64,000 nt of DNA. Origin: an uncultured Mesonia sp. GTDB taxonomy: Bacteria > Bacteroidota > Bacteroidia > Flavobacteriales > Flavobacteriaceae. Positions 26,203-34,743 of this stretch are shown piece by piece. Under the pieces are notes generated by a model that did not search any database, was not told where the DNA came from, and saw nothing but the letters and a program-made list of their open reading frames with translations. Position 1 is the stretch's first letter. Each line of letters begins with the position of its first letter. The translations under genes were made by a program, and so were the position numbers. The stretch lies in NCBI GenBank assembly GCA_958296185.1, contig CATQIB010000011.1, forward strand, positions 1 to 64,000, in the 5' to 3' direction.

Positions 26203-26240
26203 AAAAAATAGGCTACCTTCTTTTAGGTAGCCTATTTTTT
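26203..26240. terminator. Bidirectional rho-independent terminator
   Basis: A perfect 16-bp inverted repeat (26203-26218 with 26225-26240) has a 6-nt loop, with an A-tract on one side and a T-tract on the other. It sits between the convergent PLDc_N gene and the reductase gene and should stop transcription in both directions. Confidence 0.9.
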
Positions 26241-26258
26241 ATGACTTAATTGCCACTA

Positions 26259-27311
26259 TTAAACATCATCAAAATCTATAACAATTTTGGCTGTGGTAGG
26301 GTGGGCTTGACAAGTTAGGGTAAGGCCTTCTTCGATTTCTTCATCGGTAAGAATTTGATTTTTCATCATTTCTGCCTTTCCTTCTTTTATACGAGCGATG
26401 CAGCTACTACAAATTCCACCTTGACAAGAATAAGGCGCATCGATATCTTCATCTAAAGCGGCATCGAGAATACTTTCTTTTTGGTCCATTTCAAACTCAA
26501 ATTCCTCATCATCTACAATAACCTTTATTTTGGTTTTACCTTCTAAGTTGGCCTCAATTTCTCCAATTTCGGTAGAGGTAAAGAGTTCAAAATGAATGCG
26601 TTCTTCTTCAATTTCATGTTCTAGCAATACGCCTTTAACCAAATCGATCATGGGCTCGGGACCGCACAAATAAATATCTTTAAACTGGTGGTTTTTAAAT
26701 TTGTTATTCAGCACGAAATTAACGGTACTGCGTTCTATTCGACCAAAAAATGAATCTTTGTCTTTGGCTTGACTGTAAACAAACTCGATAAAAACCCGAT
26801 CAGGGAACTCTTGCTGAATGGCCAACAGCTCTTTGAAATAGATGGTTTCTTGAGGGGTTTTATTCCCGTAAACCAACACAAACTTACTGTGCGCTTCTTT
26901 TTTAAGTACATTCTTTAAAATAGAAATAACGGGAGTAATTCCGCTTCCAGCGACAAAAGCAGCATACTCGTTAGGTTTATCATCGGTAGGGGGATGGTAG
27001 ACAAATTTACCTTCTGGCGGAAAAACATCTAACACATCACCTTCTTGAAGTTCTCTATTGGCATAGGTAGAAAATAAACCGCCGGCTACTTCTTTAACAC
27101 TCACCTTAATATAATCTCTCCCGGGCACAGATGCAATAGAGTAGGACCTTCTTATTTCTTGCCCATCAAACTCTTTTTTTATGGTGATGTATTGCCCCGA
27201 TTCAAAGTAAAAAACATTTTTTAAGGCTTCGGGAATCTCAAAAACAAGACTCACGGCTCGGGGTGTTTCTCTAATGATTTCTTTTACAGGTAGCGAATGA
27301 AAGTTTTTCAC
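26259..27311 (-). CDS. PaaE-like ferredoxin reductase (FAD/NAD(P)H plus 2Fe-2S)
   Basis: The 350-aa protein has an FAD-binding domain with R-R-S-Y-S-I-A-S near residue 54, an NAD(P)H domain with G-S-G-I-T-P near 122 and C-G-P-E-P-M near 217, and a C-terminal plant-type 2Fe-2S ferredoxin domain with Cys296, Cys301, Cys304 and Cys334. This layout is that of the PaaE/phenylacetyl-CoA epoxidase reductase. No paaABCD genes are nearby, so here it may supply electrons to another oxygenase or desaturase, as is common in flavobacteria. It is divergent from the PadR gene. Confidence 0.88.
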   Translation of the reverse strand: MKNFHSLPVKEIIRETPRAVSLVFEIPEALKNVFYFESGQYITIKKEFDGQEIRRSYSIASVPGRDYIKVSVKEVAGGLFSTYANRELQEGDVLDVFPPEGKFVYHPPTDDKPNEYAAFVAGSGITPVISILKNVLKKEAHSKFVLVYGNKTPQETIYFKELLAIQQEFPDRVFIEFVYSQAKDKDSFFGRIERSTVNFVLNNKFKNHQFKDIYLCGPEPMIDLVKGVLLEHEIEEERIHFELFTSTEIGEIEANLEGKTKIKVIVDDEEFEFEMDQKESILDAALDEDIDAPYSCQGGICSSCIARIKEGKAEMMKNQILTDEEIEEGLTLTCQAHPTTAKIVIDFDDV

Positions 27312-27390
27312 GGTATTCTATTTTTTCCGTAAAAATACAATATACATTGGCTTAATAAACCTAAAGCAATCAAAATTTTATACCTAAGTT

Positions 27391-27406
27391 ACTTATGTAT
27401 GTAAGT
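27391..27406. promoter_or_regulatory. Inverted repeat ACTTA-N6-TAAGT, candidate PadR operator
   Basis: The 16-nt dyad lies just upstream of the -7 element at 27413-27420, where a repressor would block RNA polymerase. PadR proteins often autoregulate through such dyads near their own promoter. The assignment is inference from position and symmetry. Confidence 0.45.
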
Positions 27407-27412
27407 ATTTTA

Positions 27413-27420
27413 TATTTTTG
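27413..27420 (+). promoter_or_regulatory. -7 promoter element TATTTTTG for the PadR operon
   Basis: Exact TAnnTTTG match, 21 nt before the ATG at 27442. It indicates that the open frame upstream of that ATG is not translated. Confidence 0.5.
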
Positions 27421-27441
27421 TTATTCAAGTTAATTGGTTTT

Positions 27442-27783
27442 ATGAGTAACTCTAAGCTATATAAAGGCAGTTTATCAACCATCATTTTAAAGCTCTTAGC
27501 CGATGAAGGCAAGATGTATGGGTATGAAATTACTCAAAAAGTAAAACAACTTACACAAGATGAATTGCAAATTAAAGAAGGAGCGCTTTACCCGGCTTTA
27601 CATAAGTTGGAAGCAGATGGTTTACTTGATATAGAGGTGAAAAAGGTAGATAATCGTTTGCGAAAATACTATAAACTCACTGAAAAAGGAACTCAAGAAA
27701 GTATTGGCAAATTAGCCGAATTAGAACGATACTTATCAACCATGCAGGCTTTACTATTGCCCAAAACCAAATTGAGTTCTTAA
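27442..27783 (+). CDS. PadR-family transcriptional regulator
   Basis: The 113-aa protein is a compact winged-helix regulator: K-G-S-L-S-T-I-I-L-K-L-L at the start, Y-G-Y-E-I-T in the recognition region, and E-G-A-L-Y-P-A-L-H-K-L-E-A-D-G-L, the family signature. PadR proteins usually repress adjacent membrane-protein or efflux genes and respond to small molecules or envelope signals. The ATG at 27442 follows the promoter element by 21 nt. Its stop overlaps the next start (TAATG), so it is coupled to the paralogous membrane proteins downstream. Confidence 0.92.
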   Translation: MSNSKLYKGSLSTIILKLLADEGKMYGYEITQKVKQLTQDELQIKEGALYPALHKLEADGLLDIEVKKVDNRLRKYYKLTEKGTQESIGKLAELERYLSTMQALLLPKTKLSS

Positions 27784-28388
27784 TGCCTTTAAATTTAGAG
27801 CAAATACAATTTATAGACCGCTACCTCAAGAATTCTGGGGTGCTCTATGATGATGTACGTGCAGAGTATGTAGATCATATCGCCAGTTCGCTTGAAGCGG
27901 AAAAAGAAAGCGGTTCATTCGATTTTTATAACCACTTTAAAAATTACATGATCAAACATAAAACTGATTTGCTTAAGCGTTACGAAAAATCTGAAACCCG
28001 TGCATTTTGGTTTATCTTAAGCCAGTTAATAAAAAACGCAGTTAATTTAAAGGTCATTTTCGTGAGCGCAGTAGTTTATGCGTTTAGTTATTTTGGGATA
28101 CATTACACCATTAAACAGTATCTGATTCTCCCGATATTACTGTTGGCTTTATTTTCTGTTTTTTGGATGGTTTGGGGTAGAAAAAACATCGGTAAGAAAA
28201 CATTGTATCAGTATAAGTTAATGATGCTGATCTTCGCTTTTGATTATTTTTCGCTTCAATTTTTCAACCCTAATACCAGCAATTGGAATCTTTACTTATT
28301 GGGCTTTTATATTTGGTTTAATGTTTCAGGACTATATCTCTACTACGAACAAACGCAACGTATGAAATTTATAGAAAGCGTATCATGA
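27783..28388 (+). CDS. Helical-domain/membrane protein, paralog 1 of the PadR operon
   Basis: The 201-aa protein has an N-terminal soluble helical domain (about 1-75) with D-D-V-R-A-E-Y-V-D-H-I-A, followed by about four hydrophobic segments (residues 78-190). The N-terminal domain aligns by eye with those of the next two genes (Y-D-V-Q-T-E-L-V-D-H-L-A). Its position after PadR recalls the HAAS-type signalling domains that accompany PadR regulators in Firmicutes, but that relation is inferred. It is coupled to its neighbours by TAATG upstream and ATGA downstream. Confidence 0.65.
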   Translation: MPLNLEQIQFIDRYLKNSGVLYDDVRAEYVDHIASSLEAEKESGSFDFYNHFKNYMIKHKTDLLKRYEKSETRAFWFILSQLIKNAVNLKVIFVSAVVYAFSYFGIHYTIKQYLILPILLLALFSVFWMVWGRKNIGKKTLYQYKLMMLIFAFDYFSLQFFNPNTSNWNLYLLGFYIWFNVSGLYLYYEQTQRMKFIESVS

Positions 28389-29089
28389 AAAAGCTAAGTG
28401 CAGCACATATCGAGCAGCTTTATGCGTTTACCCGCGCACATTTTGTCGACTATTACGATGTGCAAACCGAGCTCGTTGATCATTTGGCCAATGGCATAGA
28501 AGCCCAATGGGCAGCAAATCCTGAATTAGATTTTGAGCAGGCTTTAGATATGGAGTTTAAGAAATTTGGGGTGATGGGTTTTGCCGAAATTGTGCAGGAA
28601 ACCCAGAATCATTATACGCAAAAATTCAATAAGCTACAGCAACAAGGTTTTTTAAAATTTATGCAAATTAAGGTCGTACTACTGCTTAACATTATGCTGA
28701 GTGGTTTTGCTTTTATTTTTACACACTGGTTAGAATATATAATGTTATTAATACTAGTGCCTATATTGCTATTGTTTACTTTTTTTGGGTTTTTATACAA
28801 TCAAAATAAAATCATTCAACATAAAAAACTAATTAAGCAACAAGATAAATTAGCCTGCTTACAAGTGCTTTTAACTCATCGTGTAAGCGCATTCAGTTGG
28901 TTGCATAGTTTGCTATTCGGAATTATAGGGTTTTATAATTTTTTCTCTGGCCTATGGGTGACCCAATTAGGGTGGATTGTTGGTATACAGCTCTTTTTTT
29001 GGTTGTATTATCGTCATTATTACTGGTATAAAATAGCGAATAAACATACGCTTGAACTTAGTTCGCTTTTAAATTTGAAAAAGGTATGA
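28385..29089 (+). CDS. Helical-domain/membrane protein, paralog 2 of the PadR operon
   Basis: The 234-aa protein has a soluble N-terminal domain (about 1-80, with Y-D-V-Q-T-E-L-V-D-H-L-A at 24-35) and about four transmembrane segments in residues 90-215, with a basic loop near 140. The first 188 nt recur almost unchanged (6 differences) at the start of the gene at 29086. It overlaps the genes before and after by ATGA. The likely role is a membrane partner of the PadR regulator, sensing or anchoring; no enzyme motif is visible. Confidence 0.65.
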   Translation: MKKLSAAHIEQLYAFTRAHFVDYYDVQTELVDHLANGIEAQWAANPELDFEQALDMEFKKFGVMGFAEIVQETQNHYTQKFNKLQQQGFLKFMQIKVVLLLNIMLSGFAFIFTHWLEYIMLLILVPILLLFTFFGFLYNQNKIIQHKKLIKQQDKLACLQVLLTHRVSAFSWLHSLLFGIIGFYNFFSGLWVTQLGWIVGIQLFFWLYYRHYYWYKIANKHTLELSSLLNLKKV

Positions 29090-29313
29090 AAAAGCTAAGT
29101 GCAACACATATCGAGCAGCTTTATGCGTTTACCCGAGCACATTTTGTCGATTATTACGATGTGCAAACCGAGCTCGTTGATCATTTGGCCAATGGCATAG
29201 AAGCCCAATGGGCAGCAAATCCTGACTTAGATTTCGAGCAGGCTTTAGATATAGAGTTTAAGAAATTTGGGGTTTTTGGCTTTCTAGAGGTGGTAGAAGA
29301 ACGCGAAAAATAA
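29086..29313 (+). CDS. Stand-alone helical domain, near-copy of paralog 2 N-terminus
   Basis: The 75-aa product is almost identical to the N-terminal domain of the preceding protein for 63 residues, then diverges (F-G-F-L-E-V-V-E-E) and stops at TAA 29311-29313. The next ORF starts at the very next base in the same frame and encodes a membrane region, so this looks like a full-length third paralog cut by one stop codon at the domain boundary. It could be a functional split protein or the early stage of a pseudogene. It is coupled to paralog 2 by ATGA. Confidence 0.6.
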   Translation: MKKLSATHIEQLYAFTRAHFVDYYDVQTELVDHLANGIEAQWAANPDLDFEQALDIEFKKFGVFGFLEVVEEREK

Positions 29314-29772
29314 ATGAGCAAACGATATTGGAAATTGATTAGGAATGAAATTTATCAATTTTGCAAAATTCCAAAGGTTTGGTTTAGTATGGCGTTTTTC
29401 CTCTTTATATTCACCATGCTTTTTCAATTGCCTTATGGTTTCTACGGGGTAGCCACCTTTTTAGTCTTAGAATTCTCTTTATATGTTTTTCTGCTAGGAA
29501 AACGCTCACGTCAATTAAAGAAAAATCAATCCGCTAAGCAACCTTTGCTTTTAGAGGTGATTATTAATAGAAGCGGACAAATAGGGTCTTTTAGTTACAT
29601 ATGGTTTTATCAATTTCTGATTGTAGATGCTCAGGTTTTCTCTAACTTATATGTAGCTCTGGCCACATCGCTAATTATAAGTCTTGTATCCTTATTGCAT
29701 TATATTGTTCTGGTGATAATCCCTAAGCAGAAAAATAAAATTTTACGCGAAGTTTATCCAGAAATGGTTTAG
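29314..29772 (+). CDS. Membrane half of the split third paralog
   Basis: The 152-aa protein begins M-S-K-R-Y-W-K-L-I-R-N-E and has about four hydrophobic segments, like the C-terminal half of paralog 2. It lies in the same frame as the 75-aa ORF ending one base upstream, separated only by TAA. The combined length (75+152) matches the 234 aa of paralog 2. The ATG placed directly at the break makes restart translation likely, so both halves may be made. Confidence 0.6.
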   Translation: MSKRYWKLIRNEIYQFCKIPKVWFSMAFFLFIFTMLFQLPYGFYGVATFLVLEFSLYVFLLGKRSRQLKKNQSAKQPLLLEVIINRSGQIGSFSYIWFYQFLIVDAQVFSNLYVALATSLIISLVSLLHYIVLVIIPKQKNKILREVYPEMV

Positions 29773-29823
29773 AAAATTGTAACATTATCACAAATTTTAT
29801 ACTAATACTGTAAATCATTCACT

Positions 29824-31299
29824 ATGCGGTATTCACAATTTTTATCTTTTGAATGGAAGCAGTTTAAACGCTCGTCTTCTTTTCAAAAAGGCATTGGTAT
29901 TAAAATAGTACTCCTTTTAGCAGCTCTTTATTTTATAGCTGCTTTTACCGGTTTAGGATTGGTTGCTTATTATTTAATACAAAAATCATTTCCTCAGTTA
30001 GACCCTATAGTCGTTGTAAACAATTATCTAATTTTTTGGTTTTTATTAGATTTAACCTATCGCTTTTTTCTACAACAATTACCGGTAATGAATATTAAAC
30101 CCTTTATGGTTGTTCCGGTTAAAAGGTCTACCATAATACATTATTTATTGGCCAAAACCAGTTGGTCGTTTTTTAATTGGTTGCCGCTCTTCTTTTTTAT
30201 TCCTTTTGCCATAATTTTACTAGTAGAAGCTTACCCGTTAATACAAGTGATGGGATGGTTGGTAGCTATGATTCTTTTCACGCTTTCGCTGAATTATTTA
30301 AACTTTCTCATCAATAAAAACAACACTTATTTTTATGGCTTGGTGAGTCTTATCTTTGGCTTTGCTGCGCTGCGTTATTTTAATATTTATGACATCACCG
30401 TTTTAGCAGGAGAGTTTTTTAATAAAATGTACAGTCTATGGTATGCCTTTCTTATCCCTTTACTGTTGTTGGTGCTCTTATACCGCAGAAACTATGCATT
30501 TGTACGAAAGAGTTTTTATTTAGATGATGCTATCCGTAAAGAAAAGAAATTGGTGAAAACCCAAGAATTCTCCTTTTTAAATCGGTTTGGAAAAATGGCA
30601 CCATTTTTAAAAAACGACCTCAAACTCATTCTTCGCAACGCACGACCAAAACAAGTTTTGTTTATGTCTTTTCTGTTTTTGTTTTATGGTCTTATTTTTT
30701 ACACCCAAGAAACATATAGCGATAGCCCCGCCTTTTTAGTATTTGCTTCTGTATTTATTACGGGTGGTTTTTTACTCTCTTACGGGCAATTGGTACCTTC
30801 TTGGGACAGCGAATATTATAAGCTACTTATGAGTCAAAATATACCTTACCGTCAATACCTCGAGTCAAAATGGTACCTTATGCTTGTGGCTGTAATAATT
30901 TCATTTATTCTTGCTACGCCGTACATTTATTTTGGCTGGGATATTTATGCGATGATAGCAGCAGGAGCAATTTTTAATATTGGTTTAAATTCGTTTATTA
31001 CGCTTTTTGGAGGTGCTTTAAACCGAGTACCTGTAGAGCTAAATGTAAAAGCGAAAGCCTTTGGTAATACACAAGGCTTTAACCCTACCCAGTTGCTTAT
31101 TGCACTACCTAAAATGCTTGGACCAATGCTTATTTTTTACATACCTTATAAACTGATAAATTTTAATGCTGGTTTATTGGCTTTAGCTTTAAGCGGATTG
31201 ATTGGCTTGATGCTTAAATCATTTTTCTTAAACAAAATAGAATCCATATACCAAAAAGGAAAATACAAAACCATTGCGGCTTTTAATGAAAAAAAATAA
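29824..31299 (+). CDS. ABC-transporter permease-like protein (DUF5687 type)
   Basis: The 491-aa integral membrane protein has about 10-12 hydrophobic segments in two halves, with a cytoplasmic stretch around residues 235-275 (K-K-L-V-K-T-Q-E-F). It fits the flavobacterial DUF5687 family, and the ATPase gene 3 nt downstream shows that it is the permease half of an ABC exporter. The gap to the paralog genes is 51 nt, so it may share their transcript. The substrate is unknown; PadR-linked exporters often handle toxic or lipophilic compounds. Confidence 0.75.
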   Translation: MRYSQFLSFEWKQFKRSSSFQKGIGIKIVLLLAALYFIAAFTGLGLVAYYLIQKSFPQLDPIVVVNNYLIFWFLLDLTYRFFLQQLPVMNIKPFMVVPVKRSTIIHYLLAKTSWSFFNWLPLFFFIPFAIILLVEAYPLIQVMGWLVAMILFTLSLNYLNFLINKNNTYFYGLVSLIFGFAALRYFNIYDITVLAGEFFNKMYSLWYAFLIPLLLLVLLYRRNYAFVRKSFYLDDAIRKEKKLVKTQEFSFLNRFGKMAPFLKNDLKLILRNARPKQVLFMSFLFLFYGLIFYTQETYSDSPAFLVFASVFITGGFLLSYGQLVPSWDSEYYKLLMSQNIPYRQYLESKWYLMLVAVIISFILATPYIYFGWDIYAMIAAGAIFNIGLNSFITLFGGALNRVPVELNVKAKAFGNTQGFNPTQLLIALPKMLGPMLIFYIPYKLINFNAGLLALALSGLIGLMLKSFFLNKIESIYQKGKYKTIAAFNEKK

Positions 31300-31302
31300 A
31301 CT

Positions 31303-31998
31303 ATGATTCGCGTAGAAAACTTATCCAAAAAATACAATCAAGATGAGGTGTTGCATATTGAACATCTAGAAATACCTAAAGGTCAAAGCTTTGGTTTGGT
31401 AGGAAATAATGGAGCCGGTAAAACCACTTTTTTTAGCCTTTTGCTCGATTTGATACAACCTACCACCGGGCATATTGTAAGCAACTCGATACGCATAGAC
31501 GCCAGTGAAGATTGGAAACCCTTTACCGCTGCTTTTATAGACGAGTCTTTTTTAATAGGCTACCTAACCGCTGAAGAATACTTCTATTTTATAGGGGAGT
31601 TGCGCGGCCAAAATAAAACGGCGGTAGATGCCCTATTAGCTGAGTTTGAAGATTTTTTTCAGGATGAAATCCTACAAAAAAAGAAATACTTGCGCGACCT
31701 ATCTAAAGGGAACCAGAAAAAAGTTGGCATCATCGCTGCACTTATCGGTCAACCAGATGTGGTGATTTTAGATGAACCTTTTGCCAATTTAGATCCCACC
31801 ACACAAATACGCTTAAAGAAGATTATAAAAGATTTAGATGAAAACACCGAAACCACCATTTTAATTTCGAGTCACGATTTGATTCATGTAACCGAAGTTT
31901 GTGAGCGCATTGTGGTTTTAGACAAAGGAGAACCGGTAAAAGATATCCAAACCAGTCAAGCTACTTTAGAAGAATTAGAAGCTTATTTTAATAAGTAG
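31303..31998 (+). CDS. ABC transporter ATP-binding protein
   Basis: The 231-aa ATPase has Walker A G-N-N-G-A-G-K-T-T at residues 34-42, the signature L-S-K-G-N-Q-K-K near 133-140, Walker B V-V-I-L-D-E-P-F-A-N-L-D near 155, and the switch S-S-H-D. The signature Ser-Lys-Gly-Asn replaces the usual Ser-Gly-Gly-Gln, as in CcmA/Nod-type exporter ATPases. It pairs with the permease gene ending 3 nt upstream. A terminator follows at 32076-32107. Confidence 0.93.
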   Translation: MIRVENLSKKYNQDEVLHIEHLEIPKGQSFGLVGNNGAGKTTFFSLLLDLIQPTTGHIVSNSIRIDASEDWKPFTAAFIDESFLIGYLTAEEYFYFIGELRGQNKTAVDALLAEFEDFFQDEILQKKKYLRDLSKGNQKKVGIIAALIGQPDVVILDEPFANLDPTTQIRLKKIIKDLDENTETTILISSHDLIHVTEVCERIVVLDKGEPVKDIQTSQATLEELEAYFNK

Positions 31999-32075
31999 CA
32001 TATTTTTCTTAAAAAGAGCTTTCATAATTTAGTTTTTCTAGTCATCATATATGTTTAAAAAAAATATATTACCAC

Positions 32076-32107
32076 AAACCTGTGCTTTTTAGGGTGCAGG
32101 TTTTTTT
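32076..32107 (+). terminator. Rho-independent terminator after the ABC transporter genes
   Basis: AAACCTG (32076-32082) pairs with CAGGTTT (32097-32103), and the T-run reaches 32107. The stem is short (7 bp) and the loop 14 nt, but the T-tract is good. It closes the PadR/ABC transcription unit before sprE. Confidence 0.65.
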
Positions 32108-32172
32108 AATGAAAAAAAGACCGTATTTTTACTGCCAATGATACTAAAAATACCTTTACGGAGTTATTTTTA

Positions 32173-32180
32173 GAGGAGGT
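32173..32180 (+). promoter_or_regulatory. Strong Shine-Dalgarno sequence before sprE
   Basis: GAGGAGGT lies 9 nt before the ATG at 32190, a near-perfect complement to the 16S 3' end. The other start sites in this window lack such a site, as expected in Bacteroidota, where the anti-SD is largely sequestered. This makes it unusual and fixes the start codon. Confidence 0.7.
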
Positions 32181-32189
32181 AAACAATTT

Positions 32190-34742
32190 ATGATTAAACA
32201 CAAAAGCGTTCAACTAATCACCTTGTTGCTAGTGGGTTTAAGTTTGGTTTCTTGTTCTCGTAAAAAGAACAAGTGGCTCAACCGCAACTTTCACGCAATG
32301 GGTGCCTACTACAATATTATATACAATGGTAACCTTGCATTAGAAGAGGGTAAGCAAGAAATTGCACAAACTTATGTAGATGATTACTGGAAAATTTTAC
32401 CCGTAGAACGGCTTGAGATTATCGAGGCGTCTGAAAAGGACGAGCAAGCCAAGAACCAGCATTTTGAACGTGCCGAGGAAAAGGCTGCCAAAGCCATACA
32501 AAAACACAATATGCATATTGCGGGCACCGAGTATAATCCGCAAATGGATAAAGCCTTCATTTTATTGGGTAAAGCCCGGTATTACGATCAGCGTTTTTTT
32601 CCTGCATTAGAAGCCTTTAATTACATCATAACAGACTACCCCGAAAGCGATCAATTGGCAACCGCGCGCATTTGGCGAGAAAAGACCAATATGCGAATGG
32701 GGAATCACGAAACGGCTATTAAAAATATAGAAGCCCTTTTAAGTTCGGGTATAACCTTTTCAGAAGAAGATTATACACATGCTTATGCTACCTTAGCGCA
32801 AGCTTACTTAAATTTAGAACAAGAAGAGCAGGCGCTAGCGGCCATTGAAAATGCTGCCGCTTATGCGAAGTCGCACGCAGATCAAGGCAGGTATTTGTTC
32901 ATCAAGGGGCAGTTGCATAAATCGCTAAATCAGATAGATTCGGCCAATGCCGCTTTTGATCGGGTAATTGCCCTAAACCGCAAATCGCCTCGTGAATATA
33001 TGATTAATGCGTATATGCAGCAAATTCAAAACCTTGATTTCACCCAACAGGATACGCTAGCTACAATGGAGTTGCTCAATGAACTAGCCGAAAACAGAGA
33101 GAACAGGCCATATCTAGATCGAATTTATTATCAATTTGCCGAGGTTTATAGGCAAAAAGATACTCTCCCAGCGGCAGTAGATTTCTATAACAAATCTTTG
33201 CGCGAAGATTCAAGAGATAAGTATTTAGTTTCTCGAAATTATCTGAATTTGGCGGTTATCAATTTTGATGCGGCACAATATAAAACTGCTGGTAAATACT
33301 ATGATTCTACCTTGGTGCAATTAGATAAAAGCACCCGCGAGTACCGCAGCATATTAAAGAAAAGAGAAAACTTAGATGATGTCATTTTGTACGAAGATAT
33401 TGCTGTGAAAAACGATAGTATTCTGCGCATAGCAGGAATGTCAGACCAAGAGCAACTCACTTTCTTTACGGATTTTACGCAGAAGCAAAAAGAAAAAGCC
33501 ATCGCCCAAGCCAAACAGCAGTTAAAAGAAAAAAATGCACAACCCAAAGACCTATTTAAAACGCAGGCCAGTATGGTGTCTAACCGTCGGGGATTAGGGG
33601 GTGGAGCTAGTTTTTATTTTTATGATAACAACCAAGTACAAAAAGGAATTCAGAAATTTAAAAAGCAATGGGGAGATATTCCTTTGGTAGATAATTGGCG
33701 CTATGAAGATGTAAAACAAGCCAAGAAAGAAAGCAAAAAACAACAAGAAGAAGCTATTTTTGAAGCCATTGAAGAAGACCCTATTTATCAACCAGAAACC
33801 TATATCAGTCAGATTCCCCAAGATCAGGAGGTTTTAGACAGCTTGGCCAAAGACCGAAATTTTGCCTACTATCAACTCGGTGTTATTTACAAAGAAAAAT
33901 TTAAAGAATATCAATTGGCAGCCAATAAGCTAGAGGCTTTATTGAAAAACAATCCGGAAGAGCGATTGATACTGCCCTCTAAATACAACTTGTATAAGAT
34001 TTATGAGATTACGGGCAATGCCCAACGACAACGGTTTTGGAAAGAAGATATTCTTGCTAATCACCCCGACTCAAGATATGCTACTATTTTGCGTAATCCA
34101 CAAGGATTAATAGGCGATCAAAACAGTCCGCAAGCCGTGTATAAACAACTTTATTTGGCCTATCAAAATGAAGAGTTTGACGGCTTGATTGCGCAAATAC
34201 AGCAAGAAATTGAGCTTTTTACAGGAAATGATATTGTACCCAAATTAGAACTTTTAAAAGCTTATGTACAAGCACGTGTTAACGGACTTTCAGCCTATAA
34301 AAAAGCTTTGAATTATTTAGCTTTAACCTATCCGCAAAGCGAAGAAGGTAAAACCGCCGAAAATTTATTACAAACGGCTATACCGGCTTTAGAGCAAAAG
34401 CAATTCGATTTTAAGCGTGCTGATACACATTATAAAATTGTTTTTGTGTTTAATACGCAAGAAGAGCAAGCATTAACCACATTAAAAGAACAGCTCCTTG
34501 CTGGTATAGACCATTTGCAAGCCAGTGATTTAAGTGTATCGGAAGATCCTTATATCCCAGGTCAGCAATTTTTAGTGGTGCACGGTTTAAAAAGTGAACA
34601 AGGAGCACTTGGGTTTTTAGAAAAATTGAAAAAAGAAACAGACCTGACCTATGATCGTCAGCCTTATAGTGTGGCTGCTAAGAACTATAAGCTTATACAG
34701 ATGAAGAAGAATTTTGATATATACCTAGAAAAATTAAACTAA
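32190..34742 (+). CDS. sprE: Type IX secretion/gliding lipoprotein SprE (PorW)
   Basis: The 850-aa protein has a lipoprotein signal with lipidated Cys22 (L-V-S-C-S), then N-R-N-F-H-A-M-G-A-Y-Y-N-I-I-Y-N-G-N, characteristic of the SprE/PorW family, and multiple tetratricopeptide repeats along about residues 120-380 and 560-700. SprE is a periplasmic-side outer-membrane lipoprotein needed for type IX secretion and gliding. Bactofilin and AtpZ genes follow, the usual flavobacterial order. A strong Shine-Dalgarno site precedes the ATG. The Gln/Lys-rich middle (about 410-520) is low in complexity but without frameshifts. Confidence 0.9.
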   Translation: MIKHKSVQLITLLLVGLSLVSCSRKKNKWLNRNFHAMGAYYNIIYNGNLALEEGKQEIAQTYVDDYWKILPVERLEIIEASEKDEQAKNQHFERAEEKAAKAIQKHNMHIAGTEYNPQMDKAFILLGKARYYDQRFFPALEAFNYIITDYPESDQLATARIWREKTNMRMGNHETAIKNIEALLSSGITFSEEDYTHAYATLAQAYLNLEQEEQALAAIENAAAYAKSHADQGRYLFIKGQLHKSLNQIDSANAAFDRVIALNRKSPREYMINAYMQQIQNLDFTQQDTLATMELLNELAENRENRPYLDRIYYQFAEVYRQKDTLPAAVDFYNKSLREDSRDKYLVSRNYLNLAVINFDAAQYKTAGKYYDSTLVQLDKSTREYRSILKKRENLDDVILYEDIAVKNDSILRIAGMSDQEQLTFFTDFTQKQKEKAIAQAKQQLKEKNAQPKDLFKTQASMVSNRRGLGGGASFYFYDNNQVQKGIQKFKKQWGDIPLVDNWRYEDVKQAKKESKKQQEEAIFEAIEEDPIYQPETYISQIPQDQEVLDSLAKDRNFAYYQLGVIYKEKFKEYQLAANKLEALLKNNPEERLILPSKYNLYKIYEITGNAQRQRFWKEDILANHPDSRYATILRNPQGLIGDQNSPQAVYKQLYLAYQNEEFDGLIAQIQQEIELFTGNDIVPKLELLKAYVQARVNGLSAYKKALNYLALTYPQSEEGKTAENLLQTAIPALEQKQFDFKRADTHYKIVFVFNTQEEQALTTLKEQLLAGIDHLQASDLSVSEDPYIPGQQFLVVHGLKSEQGALGFLEKLKKETDLTYDRQPYSVAAKNYKLIQMKKNFDIYLEKLN

Positions 34743-34743
34743 G

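Noticed and set aside
26259..27311. Part of a phenylacetate degradation cluster
   Set aside because: The reductase resembles PaaE, but no paaABCD genes are near, and the PaaK-like gene at 17889 is tied to a glycosyltransferase instead.
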